Part shown: positions 1-5,564 of the stretch, in pieces
Layout of the letters: each line of letters starts with the position of its first letter
How positions within the stretch are numbered: position 1 is the stretch's first letter
From: Candidatus Poribacteria bacterium
Lineage (GTDB): Bacteria; Poribacteria; WGA-4E; WGA-3G
Length of the DNA: 6,051 nt
Assembly: GCA_009842375.1 (NCBI GenBank)
Contig: VYFM01000271.1
Coordinates: 1-6,051, forward strand
Reading direction: 5' to 3'
Made by a program: the position numbers and the translations under genes
Notes under the pieces: generated by a model
Seen by the model: only the letters and a program-made list of their open reading frames with translations
Told to the model about the DNA's origin: nothing
Database searches by the model: none

Positions 1-8
1 GTTTTCAT
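1..8 (-). CDS. Start of a further gene, cut by the window edge
   Basis: An ATG at 8-6 is followed by AAA and AC, giving Met-Lys-Thr before the window ends. A GGAGG ribosome site (plus-strand cctcc, 16-20) lies 7 bases upstream, which is ideal spacing. The start comes 16 bases after the stop of the symporter large-subunit gene and no terminator lies between, so this gene is probably the third member of the symporter operon. With three codons visible, nothing can be said about its product. Confidence 0.6.
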
Positions 9-15
9 ACTAATA

Positions 16-20
16 CCTCC
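16..20 (-). promoter_or_regulatory. Ribosome binding site of the gene starting at base 8
   Basis: The minus strand reads GGAGG here, 7 bases before an ATG. It is the main evidence that translation restarts after the symporter stop codon at 25-27. Confidence 0.65.
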
Positions 21-24
21 ATTT

Positions 25-1716
25 TTACGGAACTCGAATTTCCTCTACTAATGTATGAACTTCTTCAGGTGGTGGTGATGTGAAACCGGACACGACAGCT
101 GCAACTATAAAGTTAATTATCATTCCGACAGTTCCGATTCCTTCAGGTGAGATTCCCCACAGCCAGTGCTCTGGTGTGTCAAGGTTTGGATTGATAAATC
201 TGAAAAAGATAATATATCCTGCTGTAAAAGATATACCAACTATCATTCCTGCTACTGCTCCTAATTTATTCATCCGTTTAGTGAAAATGCCCATAACGAT
301 AGCGGGGAAGAAAGAACTCGCTGCAAGTCCAAATGCGAATGCGACTACTTCTGCTACAAATCCGGGTGGGTTGATACCGAAGTAACCCGCGACACAGACA
401 GCAAAACCTGCTGCAATTCGGGCAGCAAGTAATTCATTTTTCTCAGATAAATCTCTAACAAAGCACCCTTTAAGCAAATCATGAGCAATTGCAGTTGATA
501 TGACCAATAGAAGTCCGGCGGCAGTAGACAAAGCAGCTGCTAAACCGCCTGCTGCGACTAAACCAGTTACCCAATTCGGTAGTCTTGCAATTTCAGGGTT
601 CGCTAACACCATGATGTCTCTGTCAATAGTTAGTTCATTTTTAACATCAGATTTTTCTCCACGGAACTGAATTGCACCATCGTTGTTTATGTCATCGAAC
701 TTTATCAGTTCGGTTTTTTCCCAGTTTGTGAACCATTCAGGTGCATCTTCATATTTGAGATCAACTAATTCCCCGTCCTGTTGATAGGTAACAGTTTGTA
801 GTAGATTTGTGCGTGCAAATATTGCTACTGCAGGTGCAGTGGTATAGAGAAGTGCGATGAAAAGTAGTGCCCATCCTGCTGATGCTCTTGCTTCGGATGC
901 TTTGCGGACGGTGTAAAACCGAATAATCACGTGTGGAAGTCCAGCTGTTCCTAACATCAATGCAGCTGTAATCATAAAGACATCAATTGTAGATTTGCTA
1001 CCATCTGTATATTTATTAAATCCGAGTGCTTCGTTTAATCCATTTAGTTTGTCTAAAAGGTAGATACCAGAATCATCTGCAGCACCTATTCCCAGTTGCG
1101 GAATGGGATTACCGGTAATAAGTATTGAGATGAAAATTGCAGGTACAAGATATGCAAAAATGAGGACACAGTATTGTGCAACTTGGGTATAAGTAATGCC
1201 TTTCATGCCGCCGAGTACAGCATAAAAGAACACAATCCCCATACCGATGAGTACGCCGACTGTAACATTGACATTGAGAAATCTGGAAAAGACGATACCC
1301 ACACCGCGCATCTGTCCTGCAACATAAGTAAAAGAAACAAACACCGCGCAAACGACAGCAACGATCCTTGCTAATTGCGAATAATACCGGTCTCCAATGA
1401 AGTCTGGAACGGTGTATTTACCAAATTTGCGGAGATAGGGTGCCAGTAACAAGGCAAGTAGGACGTATCCGCCTGTCCATCCGAGGAGGTAAACAGATCC
1501 ATCTCTTCCGAGAAAAGCTATCATCCCTGCCATTGCAATGAATGAAGCGGCACTCATCCAATCTGCAGCAGTTGCCATCCCATTGACTATCGGATGTACA
1601 TTGCTGCCAGCGACATAAAAGTCCCCTGTTGAACGTGCTTTCGACCATATTGCTACACCGATATACAATGCGAAGGAAAGACCAACCATTATGAAGGTCC
1701 AAGTTTGAACATTCAT
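25..1716 (-). CDS. Sodium:solute symporter, large subunit (SSS family, VC_2705-like)
   Basis: A 563-residue inner-membrane protein of the sodium:solute symporter family, expected to couple sodium entry to uptake of a small solute, perhaps a carboxylate as in the related acetate permease ActP. The substrate cannot be read from sequence. About thirteen hydrophobic segments are visible. Family landmarks are ADWMSAASFIAMAG (residues 51-64), GMKGITYTQVAQY (170-182), GTAGLPHVIIRFYTV (256-270) and GGLAAALSTAAGLLLVISTA (390-409); the last matches the helix that supplies sodium-site Ser/Thr residues in SSS transporters. A hydrophilic insert at about 303-380 carries D342-x-N-x-D-G-x-I, like a calcium-binding loop. 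Pairing with an adjacent DUF4212 gene is diagnostic of the VC_2705-type subfamily rather than plain ActP. The ATG start is 2 bases after the small-subunit stop, with GGAGG (1734-1730) inside the upstream gene, suggesting translational coupling. The reading frame looks intact. Confidence 0.93.
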   Translation of the reverse strand: MNVQTWTFIMVGLSFALYIGVAIWSKARSTGDFYVAGSNVHPIVNGMATAADWMSAASFIAMAGMIAFLGRDGSVYLLGWTGGYVLLALLLAPYLRKFGKYTVPDFIGDRYYSQLARIVAVVCAVFVSFTYVAGQMRGVGIVFSRFLNVNVTVGVLIGMGIVFFYAVLGGMKGITYTQVAQYCVLIFAYLVPAIFISILITGNPIPQLGIGAADDSGIYLLDKLNGLNEALGFNKYTDGSKSTIDVFMITAALMLGTAGLPHVIIRFYTVRKASEARASAGWALLFIALLYTTAPAVAIFARTNLLQTVTYQQDGELVDLKYEDAPEWFTNWEKTELIKFDDINNDGAIQFRGEKSDVKNELTIDRDIMVLANPEIARLPNWVTGLVAAGGLAAALSTAAGLLLVISTAIAHDLLKGCFVRDLSEKNELLAARIAAGFAVCVAGYFGINPPGFVAEVVAFAFGLAASSFFPAIVMGIFTKRMNKLGAVAGMIVGISFTAGYIIFFRFINPNLDTPEHWLWGISPEGIGTVGMIINFIVAAVVSGFTSPPPEEVHTLVEEIRVP

Positions 1717-1718
1717 AC

Positions 1719-1997
1719 TTACTCAGAATCCTCCACATCGTCATGTTTCTGTTGATATTCTTTATCTAAACGATTCATCAACCACGCATAGATAAAAATT
1801 AACACAACAAAAATCCAAATAGATCCTTGTTGTGCAAAGAAGAAACCGAGACGTAATCCACCGATCTGTATTTTGTCAAGTTGTTCAACAAAAACAATAG
1901 AGAAGAGATATGATGTGACGAACCAAATTCCAAGAAGGATAGCCAGATATTGCAGGTTTTTTCGCCAATACGAACGATTTTTATCTGATGCTGCCAA
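1719..1997 (-). CDS. Sodium:solute symporter, small subunit (DUF4212)
   Basis: A 92-residue membrane protein of the DUF4212 family, the small partner of VC_2705-type SSS transporters and almost always encoded just before the large subunit, as here. Two hydrophobic helices are visible (about residues 16-36 and 57-75), with the family-typical SYWRKNLQYLAILLGIWF start (9-26) and GFFFAQQGSIWIFV (51-64), then a charged tail. The full length fits the family. The start codon is TTG: no in-frame ATG precedes the conserved part, and a strong AGGAGG lies 8 bases upstream. The last codons (Val-Glu-Asp-Ser-Glu, stop) overlap the ribosome site of the large subunit. It probably helps assemble or tune the transporter; its exact role is not known to me. 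Confidence 0.92.
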   Translation of the reverse strand: MAASDKNRSYWRKNLQYLAILLGIWFVTSYLFSIVFVEQLDKIQIGGLRLGFFFAQQGSIWIFVVLIFIYAWLMNRLDKEYQQKHDDVEDSE

Positions 1998-2005
1998 AAG
2001 AATAT

Positions 2006-2011
2006 CCTCCT
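2006..2011 (-). promoter_or_regulatory. Strong ribosome site that fixes a TTG start
   Basis: The minus strand reads AGGAGG 8 bases before TTG at 1997-1995. This perfect site supports TTG as the start of the DUF4212 gene. A second purine-rich GGAGGAG lies upstream at 2050-2044 but has no start codon at a suitable distance. Confidence 0.75.
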
Positions 2012-2058
2012 GGGCTGTTTCGTGGTGATTATAGGATTTCAGACTCCTCCGTTATGAT

Positions 2059-2087
2059 ACATTAGCAGATTGATTATTTTTTGTCAA
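2059..2087 (-). promoter_or_regulatory. Likely sigma-70 promoter of the symporter operon
   Basis: On the minus strand a perfect -35 box TTGACA (2087-2082) is followed by a 17-base spacer and TAATGT (2064-2059), preceded directly by TGC, an extended -10 motif. The -35 box overlaps the gmhA TGA stop (2086-2084). Transcription would start near 2052, leaving a leader of about 55 bases before the TTG start. The -10 hexamer itself is a modest match (3 of 6). A perfect TATAAT at 2033-2028 is an alternative -10 but has no -35 box at the right distance. Confidence 0.55.
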
Positions 2088-2671
2088 TAATTTTCGGGGA
2101 ACATCAATCGTTCAACATGTTCAATCAGAATATGTAAGACCTTAATATGGATTTCTTGTATTCTATCGGCAGTATCACCTGGTGCAATTAGGTAACTATC
2201 GCAATAGTGTATAAGCCTACCACCATCTTTACCAAGTAGACCGAATACCTGCATCTGCTTTGATTTTGCAGCTTCTGCAGCACGAACAACATTCTCAGAA
2301 TTTCCACTCGTTGAAATTGCCATCAATAGGTCTCCCGGATGTCCGAGTGCCTGTAATGGACGTGCGAATATTTCAGCAAAACCGAAGTCGTTTGCAGTGC
2401 AGGTGATATGTCCTGCATCACTAAGGGCTATAACAGGTAGCGGTTCACGACTGTCTCTAAATTTACCTGTGCATTCTTCGGCAAAGTGGACTGCATCGCA
2501 TAAACTTCCCCCATTGCCACAGGTGAATACTTTTCCTTGTTGTTCAAAAACATCTTTTATTAGGGTTGAAGTTTCTGCGATGACTTTGATGTTATCTGGA
2601 TTCTTGATAAACTGATTCAGTGTGTCTTGCGCATCCAAAAGAGCATTTTGAATGCTATGCAAGATGTCCAT
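2084..2671 (-). CDS. gmhA: GmhA-type phosphoheptose isomerase (SIS domain)
   Basis: A 195-residue cytoplasmic enzyme that converts sedoheptulose 7-phosphate to D-glycero-D-manno-heptose 7-phosphate, the first step of ADP-heptose synthesis for lipopolysaccharide core or other surface glycans. It is nearly the same length as E. coli GmhA (192), and recalled E. coli motifs align closely: CGNGGSLCDAVHFAEE (51-66), NDFGFAEIF (94-102), AISTSGNSENV (118-128) and ADRIQEIHIKVLH (168-180). Glu66 and His180 correspond to the E. coli catalytic Glu65 and His180. The SLCDAVHFAEE stretch separates it from the DnaA-binding paralogue DiaA. The ATG start has AGGAG 10 bases upstream. None of the usual pathway partners (hldE, gmhB, hldD) is in the window. 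It appears to be its own transcription unit or a distal member of the PhyH operon, 186 bases after that stop. Confidence 0.88.
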   Translation of the reverse strand: MDILHSIQNALLDAQDTLNQFIKNPDNIKVIAETSTLIKDVFEQQGKVFTCGNGGSLCDAVHFAEECTGKFRDSREPLPVIALSDAGHITCTANDFGFAEIFARPLQALGHPGDLLMAISTSGNSENVVRAAEAAKSKQMQVFGLLGKDGGRLIHYCDSYLIAPGDTADRIQEIHIKVLHILIEHVERLMFPENY

Positions 2672-2764
2672 TTATTTTTTTCTCCTACTAATACTGGAGC
2701 ATTTTGAGAAGTCGTGTCCTGCAGAGATGCCCGCGAATCAACAACATATATGTGTGCTGAATAT

Positions 2765-2793
2765 GTATTACCAAACCAACACACTGACGACAA
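2765..2793 (-). promoter_or_regulatory. Weak promoter candidate for gmhA
   Basis: The minus strand has TTGTCG (2793-2788, 4 of 6 against TTGACA), a 17-base spacer and TAATAC (2770-2765, 3 of 6 against TATAAT), preceded by TGG as an extended -10. It would give a leader of about 85 bases to the gmhA start. The rest of the gap 2672-2857 shows only two 10-bp palindromes (2744-2753 and 2841-2850) and no T-tailed terminator after the PhyH gene. Confidence 0.25.
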
Positions 2794-2857
2794 AACGTAA
2801 TAGAGAATGCTCCTTTACCGATAGCAAGAATCTCACGGGACAGATATCTGAATACAC

Positions 2858-4264
2858 TTAAAACGGAGTCTCTCGTGTTGTTAACGCACACCATCTTGTT
2901 GAAAACAGGTGATTGAATAACACATCTCTGGATTCTTGTGTATCAATTTCCTTTAATGCTAATGCAGCATTGAATCGGACATAACGGTTCTCATCATCCA
3001 ATTGTTCAGTCAAGATTGGAATTGCGGGTTCAGAGATACTCCCGAATTTTGCTAATGTGCGCGTTGTGTTATATCTAACCCAATAATGATCATCGTTTAG
3101 GGAGTCAATCAATACATTTACCGTTTCGCTTAAATCAGTTTCATCTAAATTCTGTTGTCCAATGATACCTAATCCCTCGATTGCATGTCGACGAACCAAA
3201 GGTGAGTCGTCTTTAACCGCTTGTGTTAAGGCTGGCATTGCTTCGTGGGCAGGTTTTCCTATATCTGCCAAAGCGTACGCTGCTGTCGTCCGAATAGATT
3301 CATTGGTATTTCGCAATCCGTCAATAAGTGTTGGGACAGCAGGTTGACCGATGATACTTAAAGCATTTCCAACATAGTTGCGGACAGATTCGGATGCGTC
3401 TTGTAGCAGCTTATTCAAAGCTGGTATAGCTGCTTCACCGACTCTTCCCAAACGGTATGAGGCATTTAACCGAAGTTTCTCATCTTCATTTTGTAGTGTT
3501 TTAAGCAAACTATCCATCTCGGTAGTTGAAACACCGTTTGCAGCACCGGTCTGTTTGCCGTAATACCAATCCCACTGTGTTTCCCATAATTCTGGATGTT
3601 CCAATTCTGAACCATTTGCAACGGAATGCCAGTCTGTGGTATCACTTTGCCAATCAGGCATTGTCGGTTCATCAAGCCGAGAGAATAAGAACTTTAACAT
3701 ATACCTTTTGTTTTCACTCTCATTCGGTGTGGCACGATGCCAAAGGTCATAGTGAACAATAGTTACTGTACCTGCTTCACCACAAAGAGAGGTATCTGGT
3801 TGCGTATGAGCACTATCATGTGTTTCGTAATATTGGGAACCTGGTAGCACAGCTGTGGGTCCCATATCCTCAGTCACATCCTGTGGATAATAAAACCCCA
3901 TCGTCCAACGACACTTGTGCCGTCGAATCTGTTCATCCCCTTCATACGTATCCTTATGGAAGCCTTGTCCACCACTGCCTTGTGGATTGTAATGGCAATA
4001 TCTGTGAGGGTGCATCATATAGTTTGATCCGAGCACACCCTGCATCGCACCATGCACAACTGGATGGTCAAACACTTGTTGTATTTCTGGGATTAGCGGG
4101 AGGACATTATTACCCCAGTTCCCTGTCTGTTCAAACATTGCATCGACTTGTTGGTAAATATGTTCATGAAAACTCGGTGGAAAGTCAGTTTTCACCTTAA
4201 TATAACCGTTGATGATGAAATCCCGCATTTGTTCATCAGTAAGTTGTATAGCCTGATTATTCAT
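2858..4264 (-). CDS. PhyH-type Fe(II)/2-oxoglutarate dioxygenase fused to HEAT repeats
   Basis: A 468-residue, probably cytoplasmic two-domain protein. Residues about 14-200 form a phytanoyl-CoA dioxygenase (PhyH) domain with the full iron triad: His103 and Asp105 in GFHKD, and distal His176 in DLWHRATP. Arg187, 11 residues after His176, fits the 2-oxoglutarate-binding position, so catalysis looks intact. Members hydroxylate varied small molecules or acyl groups; this substrate is unknown. A Trp-rich linker (about 203-237) leads to some six HEAT-like repeats of 30-39 residues (about 261-452), recognisable by recurring R-x-x-A-x-x-L-x-x-I/G patterns such as VRNYVGNALSIIG and IRTTAAYALADIG. Such helical solenoids usually bind proteins. 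The end at RWCALTTRETPF looks natural rather than truncated. The ATG start has AAGGAGG (4279-4273) 8 bases upstream. It lies 51 bases after the 314-residue gene, so the two are probably co-transcribed. Confidence 0.9.
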   Translation of the reverse strand: MNNQAIQLTDEQMRDFIINGYIKVKTDFPPSFHEHIYQQVDAMFEQTGNWGNNVLPLIPEIQQVFDHPVVHGAMQGVLGSNYMMHPHRYCHYNPQGSGGQGFHKDTYEGDEQIRRHKCRWTMGFYYPQDVTEDMGPTAVLPGSQYYETHDSAHTQPDTSLCGEAGTVTIVHYDLWHRATPNESENKRYMLKFLFSRLDEPTMPDWQSDTTDWHSVANGSELEHPELWETQWDWYYGKQTGAANGVSTTEMDSLLKTLQNEDEKLRLNASYRLGRVGEAAIPALNKLLQDASESVRNYVGNALSIIGQPAVPTLIDGLRNTNESIRTTAAYALADIGKPAHEAMPALTQAVKDDSPLVRRHAIEGLGIIGQQNLDETDLSETVNVLIDSLNDDHYWVRYNTTRTLAKFGSISEPAIPILTEQLDDENRYVRFNAALALKEIDTQESRDVLFNHLFSTRWCALTTRETPF

Positions 4265-4315
4265 TTTAATTACCTCCTTGCTTACAGTAAATCATTAAAC
4301 GATACATATACACCA

Positions 4316-5260
4316 TTATTTCACCGCCTTGGTAACAGCACGTGACGATGGAGAACCCCATCCCTGCACAAGCATACTCCATCTTCCTGCAGGTCCTCCA
4401 GCTACCATAAGAAGTAAGTCCTCTTCAGAATAAGTCTTTGTAGTTGTTGCAATATAGTTTCGCACGTCTGATTTTGTAAAACCATCTCCTGAAATTGTTA
4501 TAGCATGTTCAATTCCAATTACTAAGAGTGTCTCTCCTCTACTATTTCCGGTTGATGATATATTTTGACAGATCGTGTTTAGAATGCCTTCTGCGGTATT
4601 ACTGCTGTGATCATTTATGCTTTGTGGACCTGCACCTGCGAAGATGGTCACCGTACTATCTTCCGAATGAAATCCACGTTCAACGTGCAATGGATCCCAA
4701 GGTGAATCTTCCTCATTCTCAGCAATACAACAAGTATATTTGCCGACATGTCCGAATGCTGCACGGTCTAATTCCCCGGGCAATGCGCCACCAATGTTTG
4801 TGCATATCAGTCTGATGACTCTTCCAATAGTTGCGTTGGCACGCCATCCCTGTCCAAAAAGGTTGAATCCATCGTTTATATCCAATTCTTTCCGTATCGG
4901 TCCATTGACCAATATCATTGGTGAAACATGTGATGTTGTAACTTGAACGCCGTGTAGATTAAACTGTTTTTCCGCCATTGCTTCTACTGCAGTCAGAACA
5001 ACTGGTAGATACTCAGGTAGACAACCCGCCATCACAGCGTTGATTGCTATTTTTTCTACTGTTGCTTTGCCCCATTTAGGTGGAACAGATGTAATCAACT
5101 CTTGCGGTGATCTTTCTGTCCCGCGCAGCATTTTTCCAACACGGTCAGGTGTTGGTGGAACGACAGGAAGTCCGTCTGTCCATCCATTTTGGTAGCATAC
5201 CTCAATAGGATCAACGGTTTCATCAAGTATAACCTCTTTGGCACGCAATTGTTGCGTCAT
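4316..5260 (-). CDS. Conserved protein of unknown function (family that accompanies UGSC-motif proteins)
   Basis: A 314-residue soluble protein with no signal peptide or clear membrane helix. I recognise the pattern of a widespread, largely uncharacterised family sometimes found beside UGSC-motif (seleno)proteins; that link is from memory and no UGSC gene is in this window. Visible landmarks are NGWTDGLPVVPPT (25-37), VPPKWGKATVEKIAINAVMAG (59-79) with Cys80, LVNGPIRKELDIN (117-129), GWRANATIGR (138-147), LPGELDRAAFGHVGKYTCC (160-178), the acidic ENEE (181-184) before WDPLHVERG, and a Gly-rich VAGGPAGRWSM (286-296). Cys80, Cys177, Cys178, the ENEE block and several His residues are plausible metal or catalytic ligands, but this is a guess. 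The ATG start has GGAG (5273-5270) 9 bases upstream. It leads the probable two-gene unit with the PhyH-HEAT protein, suggesting a shared pathway. No reaction can be assigned. Confidence 0.85.
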   Translation of the reverse strand: MTQQLRAKEVILDETVDPIEVCYQNGWTDGLPVVPPTPDRVGKMLRGTERSPQELITSVPPKWGKATVEKIAINAVMAGCLPEYLPVVLTAVEAMAEKQFNLHGVQVTTSHVSPMILVNGPIRKELDINDGFNLFGQGWRANATIGRVIRLICTNIGGALPGELDRAAFGHVGKYTCCIAENEEDSPWDPLHVERGFHSEDSTVTIFAGAGPQSINDHSSNTAEGILNTICQNISSTGNSRGETLLVIGIEHAITISGDGFTKSDVRNYIATTTKTYSEEDLLLMVAGGPAGRWSMLVQGWGSPSSRAVTKAVK

Positions 5261-5282
5261 ACTTTATTACTCCAAAAAGTAT

Positions 5283-5294
5283 ATGATATATCAT
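5283..5294. promoter_or_regulatory. 12-bp perfect palindrome, possible operator
   Basis: The bases ATGATATATCAT form a perfect palindrome between the likely transcription start (about 5303-5298) and the ribosome site of the 314-residue gene. Half-site-like ATGAT recurs at 5302-5306. Position and symmetry fit a repressor site, but AT-rich DNA makes such palindromes by chance. Confidence 0.3.
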
Positions 5295-5309
5295 CTTTGA
5301 TATGATTAT

Positions 5310-5338
5310 ATGTTAGCATAGATTGCTATATATGGCAA
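5310..5338 (-). promoter_or_regulatory. Likely promoter of the unknown-family/PhyH-HEAT unit
   Basis: On the minus strand TTGCCA (5338-5333, 5 of 6 against TTGACA) is followed by a 17-base spacer and TAACAT (5315-5310, 4 of 6 against TATAAT), preceded by TGC as an extended -10. A perfect TATAAT at 5310-5305 is an alternative -10 but lies 22 bases from the -35 box. The -35 box is inside a near-perfect 16-bp palindrome (5323-5338, TTGC/GCAA ends, one mismatched pair), a possible operator. The leader would be about 40 bases. Confidence 0.5.
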
Positions 5339-5352
5339 TTGTTTAGTGCATG

Positions 5353-5416
5353 GAAGCAGAGGCATTCCCCGGGTCGCTCCTACAGAAGAAAATCAGGCTT
5401 TGAAAGCCCTCCCACA
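5353..5416 (-). repeat. Two head-to-tail 32-base REP-like units
   Basis: Read on the minus strand, unit 1 (5416-5385) and unit 2 (5384-5353) are each exactly 32 bases. Both begin TGT(G/A)GGAG(G/C)G and end CTTC, with different centres. Unit 1 has the palindrome GGCTTT-C-AAAGCC (5408-5396) and unit 2 has CCCGGG (5373-5368). A TGTGGGAG/TGTAGGAG head followed by a palindrome resembles the REP elements of Pseudomonas and other bacteria, which are linked to RAYT transposases. No such transposase is in the window, and only two copies are visible. Confidence 0.4.
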
Positions 5417-5504
5417 AGATAAAATCCAGCACAGTTTTCTTAAGTTGACAGTTATGGATTCGTACATTCAATCCCAAGGTGGGAATTAAGAATTTAATCT
5501 TGCC

Positions 5505-5548
5505 TCTGTATCACGGATTATGTGGTACTTTGAAATCCGTGATACAGA
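5505..5548 (-). terminator. 15-bp perfect inverted repeat after the sigma gene, possible terminator
   Basis: The arms 5505-5519 and 5534-5548 (TCTGTATCACGGATT and its complement) pair perfectly around a 14-base loop. An outer 6-bp pairing TAATCT/AGATTA (5495-5500 with 5556-5561) could extend the structure. It begins 16 bases after the sigma stop codon, so it could end or stabilise that transcript. No U-run follows on the minus strand, so it is not a classical intrinsic terminator. It could also be a protein-binding site or a mobile-element relic. Confidence 0.4.
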
Positions 5549-5564
5549 TAATAAGAGATTAGAT

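Larger units (their letters stand above)
5261..5564. other. Palindrome-rich gap without a supported gene
   Basis: This 304-base stretch separates the sigma gene from the unknown-family gene. Along the minus strand it holds a 15-bp inverted repeat (5548-5505), a small hairpin TCCCA/TGGGA with a 3-base loop (5484-5472), two 32-base REP-like units (5416-5353), and an AT-rich promoter region (5338-5283). The longest notable open frame is a 47-codon plus-strand stretch from GTG (5346-5489), which has no ribosome site. Confidence 0.7.

Noticed and set aside
80..385. 101-codon plus-strand frame opposite the symporter
   Set aside because: Antisense to conserved membrane helices, and its low-complexity Ile/Pro/Ala-rich sequence is what such shadows give.
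2841..2850. 10-bp palindrome CAGATATCTG as a terminator of the PhyH-HEAT gene
   Set aside because: Too short with no loop and no T-run; only its position after the stop codon is suggestive.
2688..2894. 68-residue minus-strand open frame filling the gap between the PhyH-HEAT and gmhA genes
   Set aside because: It overlaps the end of the PhyH-HEAT gene in another frame, has no ribosome site before its ATG, and its Cys-rich composition is unlike the neighbouring proteins.
3820..4200. 126-codon plus-strand frame opposite the PhyH domain
   Set aside because: It is the antisense shadow of a strongly conserved catalytic domain, and no ribosome site or domain is visible.
5346..5489. 47-codon plus-strand frame from GTG, with a fairly protein-like sequence after codon 11
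   Set aside because: No ribosome site, runs through the REP-like units, lies opposite to every other gene, and resembles no family I know.
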